Positions 45,565 to 55,487 of a DNA stretch of 64,000 nt are shown piece after piece. The translations under genes and the position numbers were made by a program. This DNA is from CAVXJN01 sp963773585 (lineage in GTDB: Bacteria > Pseudomonadota > Gammaproteobacteria > JASBUN01): contig CAVZBR010000003.1 of NCBI GenBank assembly GCA_963773585.1, forward strand, positions 186,001-250,000, read 5' to 3'. The notes below the pieces were generated by a model. It made no database searches and was not told the DNA's origin. It saw only the letters and a program-made list of their open reading frames with translations. Position 1 is the stretch's first letter; every line of letters starts with the position of its first letter.

Positions 45565-46488
45565 CTACTCGGCCAACGCGCGCAGATGTGCAACGACGCT
45601 GCGCCCGAGCGCAGCGAGTGAATACCCACCTTCCAACATCGATACGATGCGGCCCTTGGCATGTCGAGCTGCGAGCGTCTTGATTTCCGTGGTCACCCAC
45701 GCGTAGTCGCTGTCGGTGAGCATCAATTGCGCCAGTTCGTCTTCGGTATGGGCATCAAAACCGGCCGACACCAATACGAGCTGTGGTTGGAACCGTTCGA
45801 CCGCGGGCAACCAGATGTCGGAGACGACCCGTCGAAACTCCTGACTTCCGGTTCCTGCCGCGAGGGGGGCGTTGACGATGTGGTCGGCGGCTGGCTCGGT
45901 GCCGACGTGGGGATAGTAAGGATGCTGGAAGGTGGAGCAGAGCAGTACCCGGTCGTCGTGTTCGAATACATCTTGGGTGCCATTGCCGTGGTGAACATCG
46001 AAATCGAGAATGGCGACGCGCGCCAGGCCGTGGACTGCCATCGCCTGGGCGGCAGCCACGGCGATGTTATTGAAAAAACAGAATCCCATCGCATCATTGC
46101 GCGTCGCGTGGTGTCCGGGCGGCCGGACACTACAGAACACTGCTTTTTCCTGTCCGGAAAGAACCAGATCGACCCCCTGCGCGCCGGCACCCGCAGCGCG
46201 CTGTGCGGCCTCAAGGGTATAGGCGTTCATTACGGTATCCGGGTCGACCTGAAGATAGCGCCCCGGCGGCGGAGCCGTCCGGAAGAGCGCTTCGATGTAG
46301 TCCGCTCCATGAACCCGCTGCAACTGTTCGCGGGTAACCCGCGGCGCCTGGTAGCGCCGGAGCAGCGATTCGATGCCCGCCTCGCCGATCTGATGCTCAA
46401 TGGCGCTGAGCCGGGCAGGCGACTCGGGGTGTCCACCGCCCATTTCGTGTTGTCGGCACGCTGCGTGCGTTAAAAAACCTATTTTCAC
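45565..46488 (-). CDS. Histone-deacetylase-fold amidohydrolase
   Basis: A bacterial class II HDAC-like deacetylase (acetoin utilisation/acetylpolyamine group), zinc-dependent. From GTG 46488 (VKIGFLTHAACRQHEMGGGHPE) it is 307 residues. The catalytic His pair is in CSVRPPGHHATRNDAMGFC, zinc ligands in ILDFDVHHGNGTQ and VSAGFDAHTEDELAQL, and the Tyr-equivalent loop in MLEGGYSLAALG. Substrate is probably an acetylated small molecule or protein lysine. The frame is open upstream without family similarity, so the short start was chosen. Confidence 0.88.
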   Translation of the reverse strand: MKIGFLTHAACRQHEMGGGHPESPARLSAIEHQIGEAGIESLLRRYQAPRVTREQLQRVHGADYIEALFRTAPPPGRYLQVDPDTVMNAYTLEAAQRAAGAGAQGVDLVLSGQEKAVFCSVRPPGHHATRNDAMGFCFFNNIAVAAAQAMAVHGLARVAILDFDVHHGNGTQDVFEHDDRVLLCSTFQHPYYPHVGTEPAADHIVNAPLAAGTGSQEFRRVVSDIWLPAVERFQPQLVLVSAGFDAHTEDELAQLMLTDSDYAWVTTEIKTLAARHAKGRIVSMLEGGYSLAALGRSVVAHLRALAE

Positions 46489-46821
46489 CTCTGGCACCAC
46501 TTTGTTAGTAAGGTTAATCACCTTGTGATTGCCCCCAGCGGACACCGACTTCCTGCCGCAAGGCGCCAAGGAGAACCGAGCCCGGCCCCGACGTCGCGGT
46601 TCGCGTCGGCTTCGCTGCAGCACGAAGACGGTTTCAGAGGCATAGACGCTGTTTGCGGCTTCGGCGGCCTCTCGCACTACCCTATGCTTGGAGACTCCGG
46701 GCTGTCTTCAGTTCATAGCACACGCGCCGACACTGATGGTTAGGCCGCGCGACACTGCCGTCCCACTCTGCCCCGCAGCGACCGGCGAACGCTTAAAGGC
46801 TTATACAACTCCAGGTAACCT
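46489..46821. other. Divergent spacer before the moxR operon
   Basis: 333 bp, no gene seen. A possible -10 (TTATACA) lies about 15 bp before the moxR start and CCAGG may be its ribosome site; no clear -35. Confidence 0.4.
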
Positions 46822-47739
46822 ATGCATCCGAAGATCGAGGTGATCGTCCGGCGCGGCGGCGAAGTGATCGTGGGCAAAGAAACGCAGCTACGGCTGGCGC
46901 TGGCGTGCGTGCTCGCCGGTGGTCACTTGCTCATCGAGGACCTGCCGGGCGTTGGCAAAACAATACTGTCCCATCTGCTCGCAAATTTGCTCGGTCTGCA
47001 ATTCAAACGCGTCCAGTTCACCAGCGATCTGCTGCCCGCGGACATCCTCGGCGCATCCATCTACGAACGGGACACCGGGAATTTCCGTTTTCAACCCGGG
47101 CCGATCTTCACTCAAGTATTGTTGGCCGACGAAATCAATCGCGCCACACCGAAGACCCAGAGCGCCTTGCTCGAGGCGATGGAAGAGCGTCAGGTCACTA
47201 CGGATGGACAGACACGTAAGCTTCCCGAACCGTTTTTTGTGATTGCCACTCAGAACCCTGCCCACCACGTCGGCACTTTTCCGCTGCCGGAATCGCAGTT
47301 GGACAGATTTTTGATGCGGATCGAGTTGGGCTACCCGGATCGGCAAAGCGAACGGCTGGTGCTGCTCGGCGCCGATCGCAGGACCATGCTCGAACGGCTC
47401 GAACCGTGCATTGAGCTGGATGCATTGTTTGCGCTGCGCTTGGAAACCGCACAAATCCACGTCTCGGAAGCGCTACTGGATTACCTGCAGGCTCTGGTGG
47501 AACACACGCGCACCGATGCGAGGTTCGCACTGGGGCTTTCGCCGCGGGCCGGTTTGGCGCTTCTGCGCAGTGCTCAAGCCTGGGCTTTGATCGACGGGCG
47601 CCGACACGTGTTACCGGAAGATTTACAGGCCGTGCTCGGCCCGGTCGTCCGGCACCGACTGCAAGCGCATATCGGCGACTCCGATATCGATAGCTTCGAT
47701 CCAGCGACCGAATTGCTCCACGCAGTAGCCATACCCTAG
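46822..47739 (+). CDS. MoxR family AAA+ ATPase
   Basis: A chaperone-like ATPase that works with DUF58 and transglutaminase partners in envelope protein maturation. The 305-residue product carries Walker A DLPGVGKTILSH, Walker B VLLADEINRATPKTQSALLE and the arginine-bearing ATQNPAHHVGTFPLPESQLDRF. Complete length. It is followed after 4 bp by DUF58 and then the transglutaminase, the standard three-gene cluster. Confidence 0.93.
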   Translation: MHPKIEVIVRRGGEVIVGKETQLRLALACVLAGGHLLIEDLPGVGKTILSHLLANLLGLQFKRVQFTSDLLPADILGASIYERDTGNFRFQPGPIFTQVLLADEINRATPKTQSALLEAMEERQVTTDGQTRKLPEPFFVIATQNPAHHVGTFPLPESQLDRFLMRIELGYPDRQSERLVLLGADRRTMLERLEPCIELDALFALRLETAQIHVSEALLDYLQALVEHTRTDARFALGLSPRAGLALLRSAQAWALIDGRRHVLPEDLQAVLGPVVRHRLQAHIGDSDIDSFDPATELLHAVAIP

Positions 47740-47743
47740 CGTT

Positions 47744-48721
47744 GTGATCAAACAACTCACCGCCCGCTTTCATCGCCGCTACGACACCCCCGCATCTGGG
47801 CAGGTGCAATTGAACCCTCGGCGTATCTACATACTTCCCACCCGGTTCGGCTTGATGTACGGCATCATCGTCGCGCTCATGCTGATCGGCTCTATCAATT
47901 ACGACAATAACCTTGGCTTTGCCTTCACGTTTCTGCTGATTGGTTTGGCATTGGTAACCATACTGCACACGCATCGCAATCTCAGTGGTCTGCAAGTGCG
48001 CAGCGGACACGCACAGCCGGTGTTTGCGGGCGGGACAGCACAATTCCCCCTGCATTTCACGACGCCGAAGTTCCCGGCGCGCCAAGCCGTGGGCGTCCGC
48101 ATCGGCCGCCAGCCGGCTGTGTTGATTGGGGTCCCGGCCGAATCGGGACAGCGCCGCACTGCTGTCCTCCGTGTACCCGCGCCTGAGCGCGGAGTTTTGA
48201 CCCCCGGTCGCTGCACGATTTTTACTGAATACCCATTGGGCCTGTTCCGCGCTTGGGCTTGGCTGACACCGAACAGCAGTTGCCTCGTATATCCGCACCC
48301 GGAGCCAGGGCCAGTACCGCCGGTGCCCATTAGCGCGGCTGACTCCAGTACCTCTCACCGCGGGAGAGCCGGTCGCGAAGACTTCCGCGGCCTGCGCCTC
48401 TACCAGCCGGGTGACTCGCCGCGCCATCTGGCCTGGAAATGTGCGTCTGCGGACCTCCAGCCATACACCAAGCAGTTCGAAGGCGACTCGGGCGGCGAAG
48501 GATGGCTTGACTGGGATCAGATCCCGGATATGGCGCCGGAAGCACGGTTGTCCCGGTTGTGTCGTTGGGTACTGGACAGTCACGTCGCAGGACACCGCTA
48601 CGGATTGCGTCTTCCGGGAGTATGCATTGCGCTCGGAAACGGCGACCAACACAAACACCGGTGCCTCGAATCGTTGTCCCGGTTTCAGTTTCCGCAGACG
48701 TTCCGGGAGCCGGGCTCTTGA
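47744..48721 (+). CDS. DUF58 domain protein
   Basis: A 325-residue protein with two N-terminal membrane helices (about 38-85: YGIIVALMLIGSINYDNNLGFAFTF). The DUF58 core follows, GREDFRGLRLYQPGDSPRHLAWK. It starts at GTG 47744. Its stop overlaps the next ATG by one base (TGATG). The family is the partner of MoxR; its exact biochemical role is unknown. Confidence 0.92.
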   Translation: MIKQLTARFHRRYDTPASGQVQLNPRRIYILPTRFGLMYGIIVALMLIGSINYDNNLGFAFTFLLIGLALVTILHTHRNLSGLQVRSGHAQPVFAGGTAQFPLHFTTPKFPARQAVGVRIGRQPAVLIGVPAESGQRRTAVLRVPAPERGVLTPGRCTIFTEYPLGLFRAWAWLTPNSSCLVYPHPEPGPVPPVPISAADSSTSHRGRAGREDFRGLRLYQPGDSPRHLAWKCASADLQPYTKQFEGDSGGEGWLDWDQIPDMAPEARLSRLCRWVLDSHVAGHRYGLRLPGVCIALGNGDQHKHRCLESLSRFQFPQTFREPGS

Positions 48722-50757
48722 TGCGCTCCAAAAACAGATCTGCCAGCGAACATTTCCCGGCGAACAAAGTTCTATGGACGCTGGTCGCCCAGGCAACGGC
48801 AGTAGTTCCCCACGTTGCGCATCTTCCATCGTGGATTTTATTGGTGGCGGTGATCGTAGGTGTGTGGCGATATCATGCCAGCCGCCGCCAGTGGCGCGCC
48901 CCCAGCGTCGTGCTGCGCATGCTGCTGGTCACTATCGGGTTGGGAGGCATCTATCTCAGCTATGGCACGTTACTCGGCCGCGACGCCGGAGTCGCCACGA
49001 TTATCCTGATGCTGGCATTGAAGCTGCTGGAGTTGCACCGGCGCCGGGATGTGGTGCTGTTCGTATTGCTCGGCTACTTCCTGGTGATCACCAACTTTCT
49101 CTACTCCCAAACGGTGCTCATGTCCTTGTACATGTTCCTGGTCACCATTCTTCTGACCAGCGCACTGGCGGCAGTGAGCGATCCTGGTTGGCACATCAAG
49201 CCCGCCGCCCACCTAAGGCTTGCGACGGTGCTGGCGCTTCAAGCAGTGCCGATTGCGGTCTTGCTGTTCTTGCTGTTCCCGCGTATCTCGGGACCGCTAT
49301 GGCGGCTGCCCGAAGATGCGCACGGCGGTGCCACCGGGCTTTCCGCGAGCATGAGCCCCGGAAGCATAAGTCGGTTGATACGATCCAATGCAGTCGCCTT
49401 CCGGGTTGAATTCCTGGACCCGGCACCTCCGAAATCATTCATGTATTGGCGCGGCCCGGTGTTCGACCGATACGACGGCGAAAGCTGGTCGGCTGCGTCG
49501 CACGCCGAGTCCACCGCACCGTCTGCAAACGGCTCACGAACCGTGCGCTATCAGGTTACGCTCGAGCCGACCGGGCATCCGTGGCTGCTGGCCCTGGATG
49601 CGCCGGTTTCGAAACCAACCAACGCATTGATCAATGAAGCGTACGAACTCGTGTCCGCAGGCGCTGTTCATGAGCGCAAGCGCTACTGGATGCGTTCGCT
49701 GATACGCCGCGGGAGGGGGCTCGGCGGTACGCTGTCCGCGGCGCAGCGGCGCCAGAACCTCCAGCTCCCACCCTCATCCGATCCCCGGACGCGCGCACTC
49801 GGTCAAGCACTCGCCACCACGCACGCCCGAGCGCAGACGATCGTCGCAGCAGCTCTTGGACGGTTCCGCTCTGAAAATTACGTCTACACGCTGCAACCGC
49901 CCCTGCTCGGCGAGGACCGAGTGGACGAATTCATGTTCAATACTCGGAAGGGCTTTTGCGAGCACTACGCCGGCGCGTTCGTGTTTTTGATGCGGGCTGC
50001 GGGGGTACCCGCTCGAGTAGTAACCGGATACCAAGGCGGAGAATACAATCCAAACGGCTCATACTGGATCGTGCGCCAATCCGACGCCCACGCTTGGGCG
50101 GAAGTCTGGCTCGCGCCACGCGGATGGGTCCGGATCGATCCGACTGCCGCAGTTTCCCCCCTGCGTATCGAAGCTGGTATCGATGCGGCGCTGCCCGAAA
50201 GTCTGCGCTGGTTAGGCACCGATCGCGGGCGTATTCCTTGGGCGCATCAAGTTAGGCTTTTCTGGGACAGCGTAAACAACGGCTGGAACCAATGGGTGCT
50301 CGGGTACGGTCCGCAGCGGCAACGGTCGATTCTGCGAGATTTGGGGCTTCCTCACTTGGCGTGGCTCGATATCGCTTTGATTGCAGCAGGCGCCGTGAGC
50401 GCTGCCCTCCTACTTTTGGCCGCCGCAATGGCATTCAGGCACAGGCCCCCGGCGTTGGATCCCGCCGCCAGGGCATGGCGTGTCTTTGTTCGAAAATTGG
50501 CACGAGCGGGGATCGATCAGCGCCCCTACGAAGGACCGATCGCCTTTACCGCGCGCGCAGCCCGATTAGAGCCTCAGTTAGCGGCCAGCATTCTGAGTAT
50601 CGGCACGCTGTACGCGGACCTGCGCTACGCCGAACGCGAAGACGCCCGGCTTCGCGATCTCGTGCGGCAAATTGCTGCGTTCAAATCGAGAACACGAAAC
50701 CCCCGACCCAATACAAGGGCCGGGGTGTCCGCCCAATCGACCGGGATCAATAATTGA
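48721..50757 (+). CDS. TgpA-like membrane transglutaminase (DUF3488 + transglutaminase core + DUF4129)
   Basis: A 678-residue protein. Five or six N-terminal membrane helices (to about residue 190) are followed by a periplasmic transglutaminase-like cysteine protease domain. The catalytic Cys is in RKGFCEHYAGAFV, the His in QSDAHAWAEVW and the Asp in GWVRIDPTAAV. One further membrane helix and a cytoplasmic DUF4129 tail follow. ATG at 48721 overlaps the DUF58 stop. TgpA is essential in Pseudomonas aeruginosa. The 3' end overlaps the convergent barrel gene by 11 bp. Confidence 0.92.
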   Translation: MRSKNRSASEHFPANKVLWTLVAQATAVVPHVAHLPSWILLVAVIVGVWRYHASRRQWRAPSVVLRMLLVTIGLGGIYLSYGTLLGRDAGVATIILMLALKLLELHRRRDVVLFVLLGYFLVITNFLYSQTVLMSLYMFLVTILLTSALAAVSDPGWHIKPAAHLRLATVLALQAVPIAVLLFLLFPRISGPLWRLPEDAHGGATGLSASMSPGSISRLIRSNAVAFRVEFLDPAPPKSFMYWRGPVFDRYDGESWSAASHAESTAPSANGSRTVRYQVTLEPTGHPWLLALDAPVSKPTNALINEAYELVSAGAVHERKRYWMRSLIRRGRGLGGTLSAAQRRQNLQLPPSSDPRTRALGQALATTHARAQTIVAAALGRFRSENYVYTLQPPLLGEDRVDEFMFNTRKGFCEHYAGAFVFLMRAAGVPARVVTGYQGGEYNPNGSYWIVRQSDAHAWAEVWLAPRGWVRIDPTAAVSPLRIEAGIDAALPESLRWLGTDRGRIPWAHQVRLFWDSVNNGWNQWVLGYGPQRQRSILRDLGLPHLAWLDIALIAAGAVSAALLLLAAAMAFRHRPPALDPAARAWRVFVRKLARAGIDQRPYEGPIAFTARAARLEPQLAASILSIGTLYADLRYAEREDARLRDLVRQIAAFKSRTRNPRPNTRAGVSAQSTGINN

Positions 50758-51274
50758 TACCGAATCCAATCGTATGTGCCCAGGACCCGTTATCGAACTG
50801 GTTGTCGATCTGGTTGGCATCTTCGAACTGGAACTGATACTCGGTCTGCAAGAATACAAACGTCTGCGGCTTGATGTAGTACTTCAACCCCAGTTCGGGG
50901 CCGGCTATACCCGTATCGTTGACGTTGTCACCGTATATTGCGCCGACATTGACGCCTGCGAAGGGCCGCAGCCGGTTGCCCGGCATGAAGTTGTAATCAA
51001 CGCCCAAGCGCGTGGAACCGTTCCATGCGTTGTCGCCTGCGGCGGATGAATAGGACACGTTTTGGCGTATCGACCATGACCAGGTATCGGTCAGATACTG
51101 GCCCCAACTTCCGGAGATTCCGAACGCACCGTTGTCGAAATTCTTGTCGTTCGTTCCGGTTCCAGACAAGGTGATCTCATGATCTCCCGCACTGGGACCC
51201 ACGTCTTCAGCAGCCGCAACGCCTACGTTCAAAGCCGAAACCGCGGCCAGGGCAATAATCGCTTTCCGTTTCAT
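50747..51274 (-). CDS. Outer-membrane beta-barrel protein
   Basis: A 175-residue protein with a cleaved signal (KRKAIIALAAVSALNVGVAAA). Eight or so amphipathic strands follow (LGVDYNFMPGNRLRPFAGVNV, LGLKYYIKPQTFVFLQTEYQF) with a C-terminal aromatic signature ending GFGINY. It resembles small OmpX/OmpW-type barrels. The ligand is unknown. It is monocistronic and convergent with the transglutaminase. Confidence 0.85.
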   Translation of the reverse strand: MKRKAIIALAAVSALNVGVAAAEDVGPSAGDHEITLSGTGTNDKNFDNGAFGISGSWGQYLTDTWSWSIRQNVSYSSAAGDNAWNGSTRLGVDYNFMPGNRLRPFAGVNVGAIYGDNVNDTGIAGPELGLKYYIKPQTFVFLQTEYQFQFEDANQIDNQFDNGSWAHTIGFGINY

Positions 51275-51613
51275 GAAACGCCTCCTTCAATTGCGTCGTA
51301 TTACGCTGGCCGCCAGTGTAGGGGCATAGGGATGGACGTCGAGGGGCTGTCGATGAGTTGAGGTGTATGTAATTCACGACGCAAATACACATTGAAACGT
51401 TGCATCGTGATTGGTAACGGATCGTCGGGCGAGTCGTTGAGAACTGGCGCCATCTTGCGCGATCTGCGCGCAAATGAGGCGGCTTACCCATCGGCATTGC
51501 GTTGCATCGAGCAATTGCTCGCCAAGACGCGTAACAACTTGAAACGCTAACAGCCGAAAATAAAAAAAGCCCGGTGGATACCGGGCTTTTCTCACACGCG
51601 AGGTTCTTTCAAA
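51275..51613. other. Spacer between the barrel gene and fbp
   Basis: 339 bp holding the barrel gene's promoter region on one side and the fbp terminator (51561-51590) on the other. No other gene seen. Confidence 0.5.
51561..51590 (-). terminator. Rho-independent terminator of fbp
   Basis: The stem GCCCGGT (51569-51575) with ACCGGGC (51580-51586) and loop GGAT is flanked by a run of seven A (T7 on the minus strand), 24 bp beyond the fbp stop. T4 on the other side may also serve the plus strand. Confidence 0.85.
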
Positions 51614-52648
51614 CTACGCGATTTTCTCTTGCACCGGGCTTTCCAAATGATAGGACTCGATGCGAGCTACTTCGCTTTTCGACCCCAAGATCACCGGCAC
51701 ACGCTGATGTAAATTGCTCGGCGCAATCTCCATGATTCGCTCGAGTCCGGTCGAGCTGCTCCCGCCGGCCTGCTCGATCACAAAGCTCATCGGGTTTGCT
51801 TCGTACATCAGGCGCAGCTTTCCAGCCTGACCTTTGCTGCGTAGCTTGCTATCGATCGGGTACATGAAGACGCCGCCACGCGTCAGTATGCGATGCACTT
51901 CCGCCACCATCGAAGCCACCCAGCGCATGTTGAAGTCTTTACCGCGCGGCCCATTCTTGCCCTGCACGCATTCATCAACATAGCGCTTAACGGGCGAATC
52001 CCAGAAGCGCTGGTTCGACATGTTGATCGCGAATTCGGAGGTCTGCTCGGGAATTCTCATGTCGGGATGAGTGAGGATGAATTCACCAATGGAGCGATCG
52101 AGCGTAAACCCGTTCACCCCATGCCCGGTGGTGAGGATAAACATGCTCGCCGGACCATACACCGCATAGCCTGCACAGACCTGCTCAGTTCCCTGCTGCA
52201 GGAAATCGTCCACGGACAACTGCTCACAACCGTCCGGCGCGCGCAAGATCGAAAAGATCGTGCCGACCGACACGTTGATGTCGATGTTCGACGAACCATC
52301 GAGCGGATCGAAGAGTATCAGATACTTTCCCTTTGGATACGCCGCGGGTATCGGCAAAGGATCGTCCATTTCCTCTGACGCCATTCCTGCGAGATGGCCG
52401 GTCCATTCGAGCGCGTTGATCATCACTTCGTTGGAAATGACGTCGAGTTTCTTTTGGGTTTCGCCCTGGACGTTTTCGGTGTCAGCGGAGCCGAGAATGC
52501 CAATCAAACCGCCACGGTTGACTGCGCACGCGATCTTCTTGCAGGCCGTCGTAATGTCGTTGAGCAGCGATGTGAAGTCGCCGGTGGCGCCGGGGATGCG
52601 ACGCTGCTCTTCGATAATGAATTGGGTCAGTGTGGTTCCATGGTCCAT
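51614..52648 (-). CDS. fbp: Fructose-1,6-bisphosphatase, class 1
   Basis: FBPase makes fructose 6-phosphate in gluconeogenesis or the Calvin cycle. The 344-residue product shows ILGSADTENVQGE, the metal-binding LFDPLDGSSNIDINVSVG, and the substrate residues in GGVFMYP and KLRLMYEANPMSFVIEQAGG. Complete length, own terminator. ppsA and pgm farther right complete the link from pyruvate to sugar phosphates. Confidence 0.95.
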   Translation of the reverse strand: MDHGTTLTQFIIEEQRRIPGATGDFTSLLNDITTACKKIACAVNRGGLIGILGSADTENVQGETQKKLDVISNEVMINALEWTGHLAGMASEEMDDPLPIPAAYPKGKYLILFDPLDGSSNIDINVSVGTIFSILRAPDGCEQLSVDDFLQQGTEQVCAGYAVYGPASMFILTTGHGVNGFTLDRSIGEFILTHPDMRIPEQTSEFAINMSNQRFWDSPVKRYVDECVQGKNGPRGKDFNMRWVASMVAEVHRILTRGGVFMYPIDSKLRSKGQAGKLRLMYEANPMSFVIEQAGGSSSTGLERIMEIAPSNLHQRVPVILGSKSEVARIESYHLESPVQEKIA

Positions 52649-53479
52649 GCGCAGTTCCTGTGGGCCGGGAGAAAACCCCGCATAATATCAGAATATCATG
52701 ATGTATTCATACATTAGCTCGCTTCCCGCCAGCCCAGATGTACATTGCGGCTCTCCAAATGAACCGCCACCGGCTCGGCTCGCGGGTTGCGCACAGAGAT
52801 TCCCTGATGTTTACGCAGTTTCATCGGAGATCGCAGACGTACAGCACACCGCCGGCTTACTCGTCGTCCCAGGCTGCAATCGGGTTCGGCTCCTTGCGGA
52901 TCTGGTCGCCTGAGGCCAGACGACTACGACGAGCCAGCGTCCGACTTCGGCCCCGCGGTCGGGCGTGGGCGATACGCGCCGATAAAACCGAGATGGAATA
53001 TGTGGTTGTGCGCTAGCGGCCATTGGCTGTGAAACAGCGCGCCAGCGTACGCGCCCGGCCTGCACCTCGCCCCCTGGTTCGGTATGGCGCCGCGATCACC
53101 GGAGGGCGGCGGATTCCGCCACCGCGACTGCTCTCGAACGCTTTGATTTGAATGCCCTGCCCCTGCCGCCGGGAGACGGGTGATACAGGGTGATCCCGGA
53201 TACCGCGTGGGACCGGCCGTGTGAGGGCGGGCTTAGAGATAATATGGAGTGGGCGTTCTCGCCCAGAGCAAGGACCCACCGACAGCGTTTCGATGGCTGC
53301 AAGGTGCTACGGCATCGACAGTCTTCGGTTCAGGCGCAACGTCCCGATAGCGCCGCATCAGTCGCATTAATTCATTGCGCCTTCGCCAAAGGATGCCGCG
53401 ACGTGCACGCGGGCTGCGGATCAAGCATCCGGCGGACCTTTGCTACAATGTCGCTTTCGGCGCAACGTGGAGTAAATCG
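52649..53479. other. 831-bp intergenic stretch between fbp and the ABM gene
   Basis: No convincing gene. Near fbp an AT-rich patch contains the inverted repeat GAATA...TATTC (52691-52708) around TCATGA and a possible minus-strand -10 (TATTAT). Around 53130-53260 the sequence is rich in small GC stems such as GGGCG-ttct-CGCCC, resembling a degenerate intergenic repeat. At the right end TACAAT (53441-53446) may be the -10 for the ABM operon. Confidence 0.45.
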
Positions 53480-53791
53480 ATGCACACCACACTTGTCCAC
53501 GTCCGCGTGAAACCGGAATGGATAGACGCCTTCATCGTCGCCACGCGGGAAAACCACCTCGCGTCGATCAATGAACCCGGCAATTTTCGATTCGATGTGC
53601 TGCAGCAGGACGACGATCCAACGAGGTTCGTGCTATACGAAGCCTATCGCACCGCCGAGGATGCTGCCGCACACAAGCAAACGCTTCATTACAAAGATTG
53701 GCGCAACACCGTTGCTGATTGGATGGCGGAGCCTCGCAAAGGCGTTTTGCATCGCGGTGTGTTTCCCGAGCTGAATGACACTTCACGATGA
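53480..53791 (+). CDS. Antibiotic biosynthesis monooxygenase (ABM) family protein
   Basis: A 103-residue ABM ferredoxin-like fold protein: TLVHVRVKPEWIDAFIVATREN at the start, GNFRFDVLQQDDDPTRFVLYEAY, then AHKQTLHYKDWRNTV. LsrG and YgiN belong here and isomerise or oxidise small quinol-like or signal molecules without cofactors. GGAG precedes the ATG. The stop overlaps the alcohol dehydrogenase start by 4 bp, so both act together. Confidence 0.87.
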   Translation: MHTTLVHVRVKPEWIDAFIVATRENHLASINEPGNFRFDVLQQDDDPTRFVLYEAYRTAEDAAAHKQTLHYKDWRNTVADWMAEPRKGVLHRGVFPELNDTSR

Positions 53792-54969
53792 ACCCGTTTT
53801 CAATTGCGCGCCTACCGAGAATCGAATTCGGCCGCGGTACGGTCGCCAAACTGCCGGACCTTGCCGGTCGATACGGCAATCGAGTTTTGCTGATGACCGG
53901 CCGCAGTGCAATCGAACAGGCACCGCAGTGGGAATCGTTGCTCGAGGGACTCACTCGTTCACGCATCGATTGGGAGCGCGTTCGTATTAGCGGTGAACCT
54001 TCGCCCGAACGCATCGATGCCATCGTTGCGGAATTCCGCGATGCGGCATTCGACGCGGTCATCGGCCTGGGCGGCGGCAGCGTATTGGATGGGGCAAAAG
54101 CCGTCGCAGGACTTCTGCCCAGCGGCAACTCCGTCATGGACCATCTCGAGGGCGTAGGGCCGGAACTGCCCTACCGAGGGCCGCCCCTGCCGTTTCTGGC
54201 GGTCCCGACAACCGCCGGAACAGGAAGCGAAGCCACCAAAAACGCCGTGCTCAGCCGTCAGGGGCTCGAGGGATTCAAAAAATCCTTCCGCGACGAGCAA
54301 TTGGTACCCGCTTACGCGGTGGTCGATCCGGATCTGCTGGCAACCTGCCCACCGGCGCAAATCGCCGCCAACGGTATGGATGCGCTTACCCAGCTCATGG
54401 AGTCGTATGTGTCACTACGATCCAATCCGATCACCGACGCGCTGGCAATGTCTGGCCTCGCGGCAGTGCGCGACCACCTGCTTATCTGGTACGAGCACGG
54501 CGCCGACGTACCCGACGCGCACACGCACATGGCCTACGCTTCGCTGCTCTCGGGGATTTGCCTCGCGCAAACAGGTTTGGGATCGGTACATGGTCTCGCA
54601 TCGCCGCTCGGCGCATATTTCCCGATTCCTCACGGCGTGGTGTGCGGCACGCTGGTGGGCGCGGCAAGTCGAATCAATATTGACGCCATGCATGCGCGCG
54701 ACCCGCACAACGGCGCCCTGCGTAAGTACGCCGACGTCGGTCGCCTGTTCGCGAAACGGGACGCGGACGACGAAACTGCGCGCAATTCCCTAGTCGAACT
54801 GCTGGACCAATGGACTTCGCATATGCACTTGGAACGCCTGCACGTATATGGCGTCCAGGCCTCAGACGTCGACCGTATCGTCGCTGCCAGTCGCGGCAGC
54901 AGCATGAAAACCAATCCCATCGAACTTACCGACGAGGAAATCAGAACGGTGGTTGCCGCGCGCCTTTAG
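53788..54969 (+). CDS. Iron-containing alcohol dehydrogenase
   Basis: A 393-residue group III ADH. NAD-binding GLGGGSVLDGAKAVA near residue 95, then AVPTTAGTGSEATKNAVL, the metal ligands in NGMDALTQLMESYVS (Asp) and GSVHGLASPLGAYFPIPHGVVC (two His). The substrate is not predictable; maleylacetate reductase and butanol dehydrogenase belong to the same family. It is co-translated with the ABM gene, a pairing also seen around the LsrF/LsrG-type pathways (analogy only). Confidence 0.9.
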   Translation: MNPFSIARLPRIEFGRGTVAKLPDLAGRYGNRVLLMTGRSAIEQAPQWESLLEGLTRSRIDWERVRISGEPSPERIDAIVAEFRDAAFDAVIGLGGGSVLDGAKAVAGLLPSGNSVMDHLEGVGPELPYRGPPLPFLAVPTTAGTGSEATKNAVLSRQGLEGFKKSFRDEQLVPAYAVVDPDLLATCPPAQIAANGMDALTQLMESYVSLRSNPITDALAMSGLAAVRDHLLIWYEHGADVPDAHTHMAYASLLSGICLAQTGLGSVHGLASPLGAYFPIPHGVVCGTLVGAASRINIDAMHARDPHNGALRKYADVGRLFAKRDADDETARNSLVELLDQWTSHMHLERLHVYGVQASDVDRIVAASRGSSMKTNPIELTDEEIRTVVAARL

Positions 54970-55487
54970 TCGGCTTTCGACGGGCGCAATCGAATGACGG
55001 CATATCCCAGTTCGCGATACGCCTCGACCTGCGCAGGGCCGGCCGCTGCCACTTGCACGTAGGAAGGAAATTCCTCGGCACTCACGCCGTTGCGCTCGGC
55101 ATAGGTCTGACACACATGGACGGGGACGTCCTGTTCCCGCACGAGCTGCTGGACTTGATTATGCAATGCGGGACGATCCGCGCGATGCTGGGTGGCGAGT
55201 GCGAATTGTTCGCGTCCGTGAGTAACCAACGCGATTTCCAAGGCCGGGAAACGCTCACGAAGTGCGCTCACATATCGCTGCACACGCGGCATGGCCCATG
55301 CAAGGCCGTTGGCATCCTTGCCTGCAACTTCAAAGACAACTCCGTGGGGGGTTGTATTTGCGCCGAGCAGCGCCTGCATATCCGCAGCGTCGTCGGCGCG
55401 ACTGGCGCTGGAAACGATGACCGCAATCGCCAGCGCCGCCCTGTGTCGGTGGAGGTGCAACCACGCCAGACGAGATACGAAGGTCAT
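54966..55487 (-). CDS. Exported DsrE-like protein
   Basis: A 173-residue protein with a signal-type N-terminus (RAALAIAVIVSSASRA). The mature region has VVFEVAGKDANGLAWAMP, EIALVTHGREQFAL, then VPVHVCQTYAERNG: a DsrE fold with a single Cys in the family's usual position. It is convergent with the alcohol dehydrogenase (4-bp overlap). It is a second exported DsrE-like protein besides the one at 31.1 kb. Confidence 0.8.
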   Translation of the reverse strand: MTFVSRLAWLHLHRHRAALAIAVIVSSASRADDAADMQALLGANTTPHGVVFEVAGKDANGLAWAMPRVQRYVSALRERFPALEIALVTHGREQFALATQHRADRPALHNQVQQLVREQDVPVHVCQTYAERNGVSAEEFPSYVQVAAAGPAQVEAYRELGYAVIRLRPSKAD

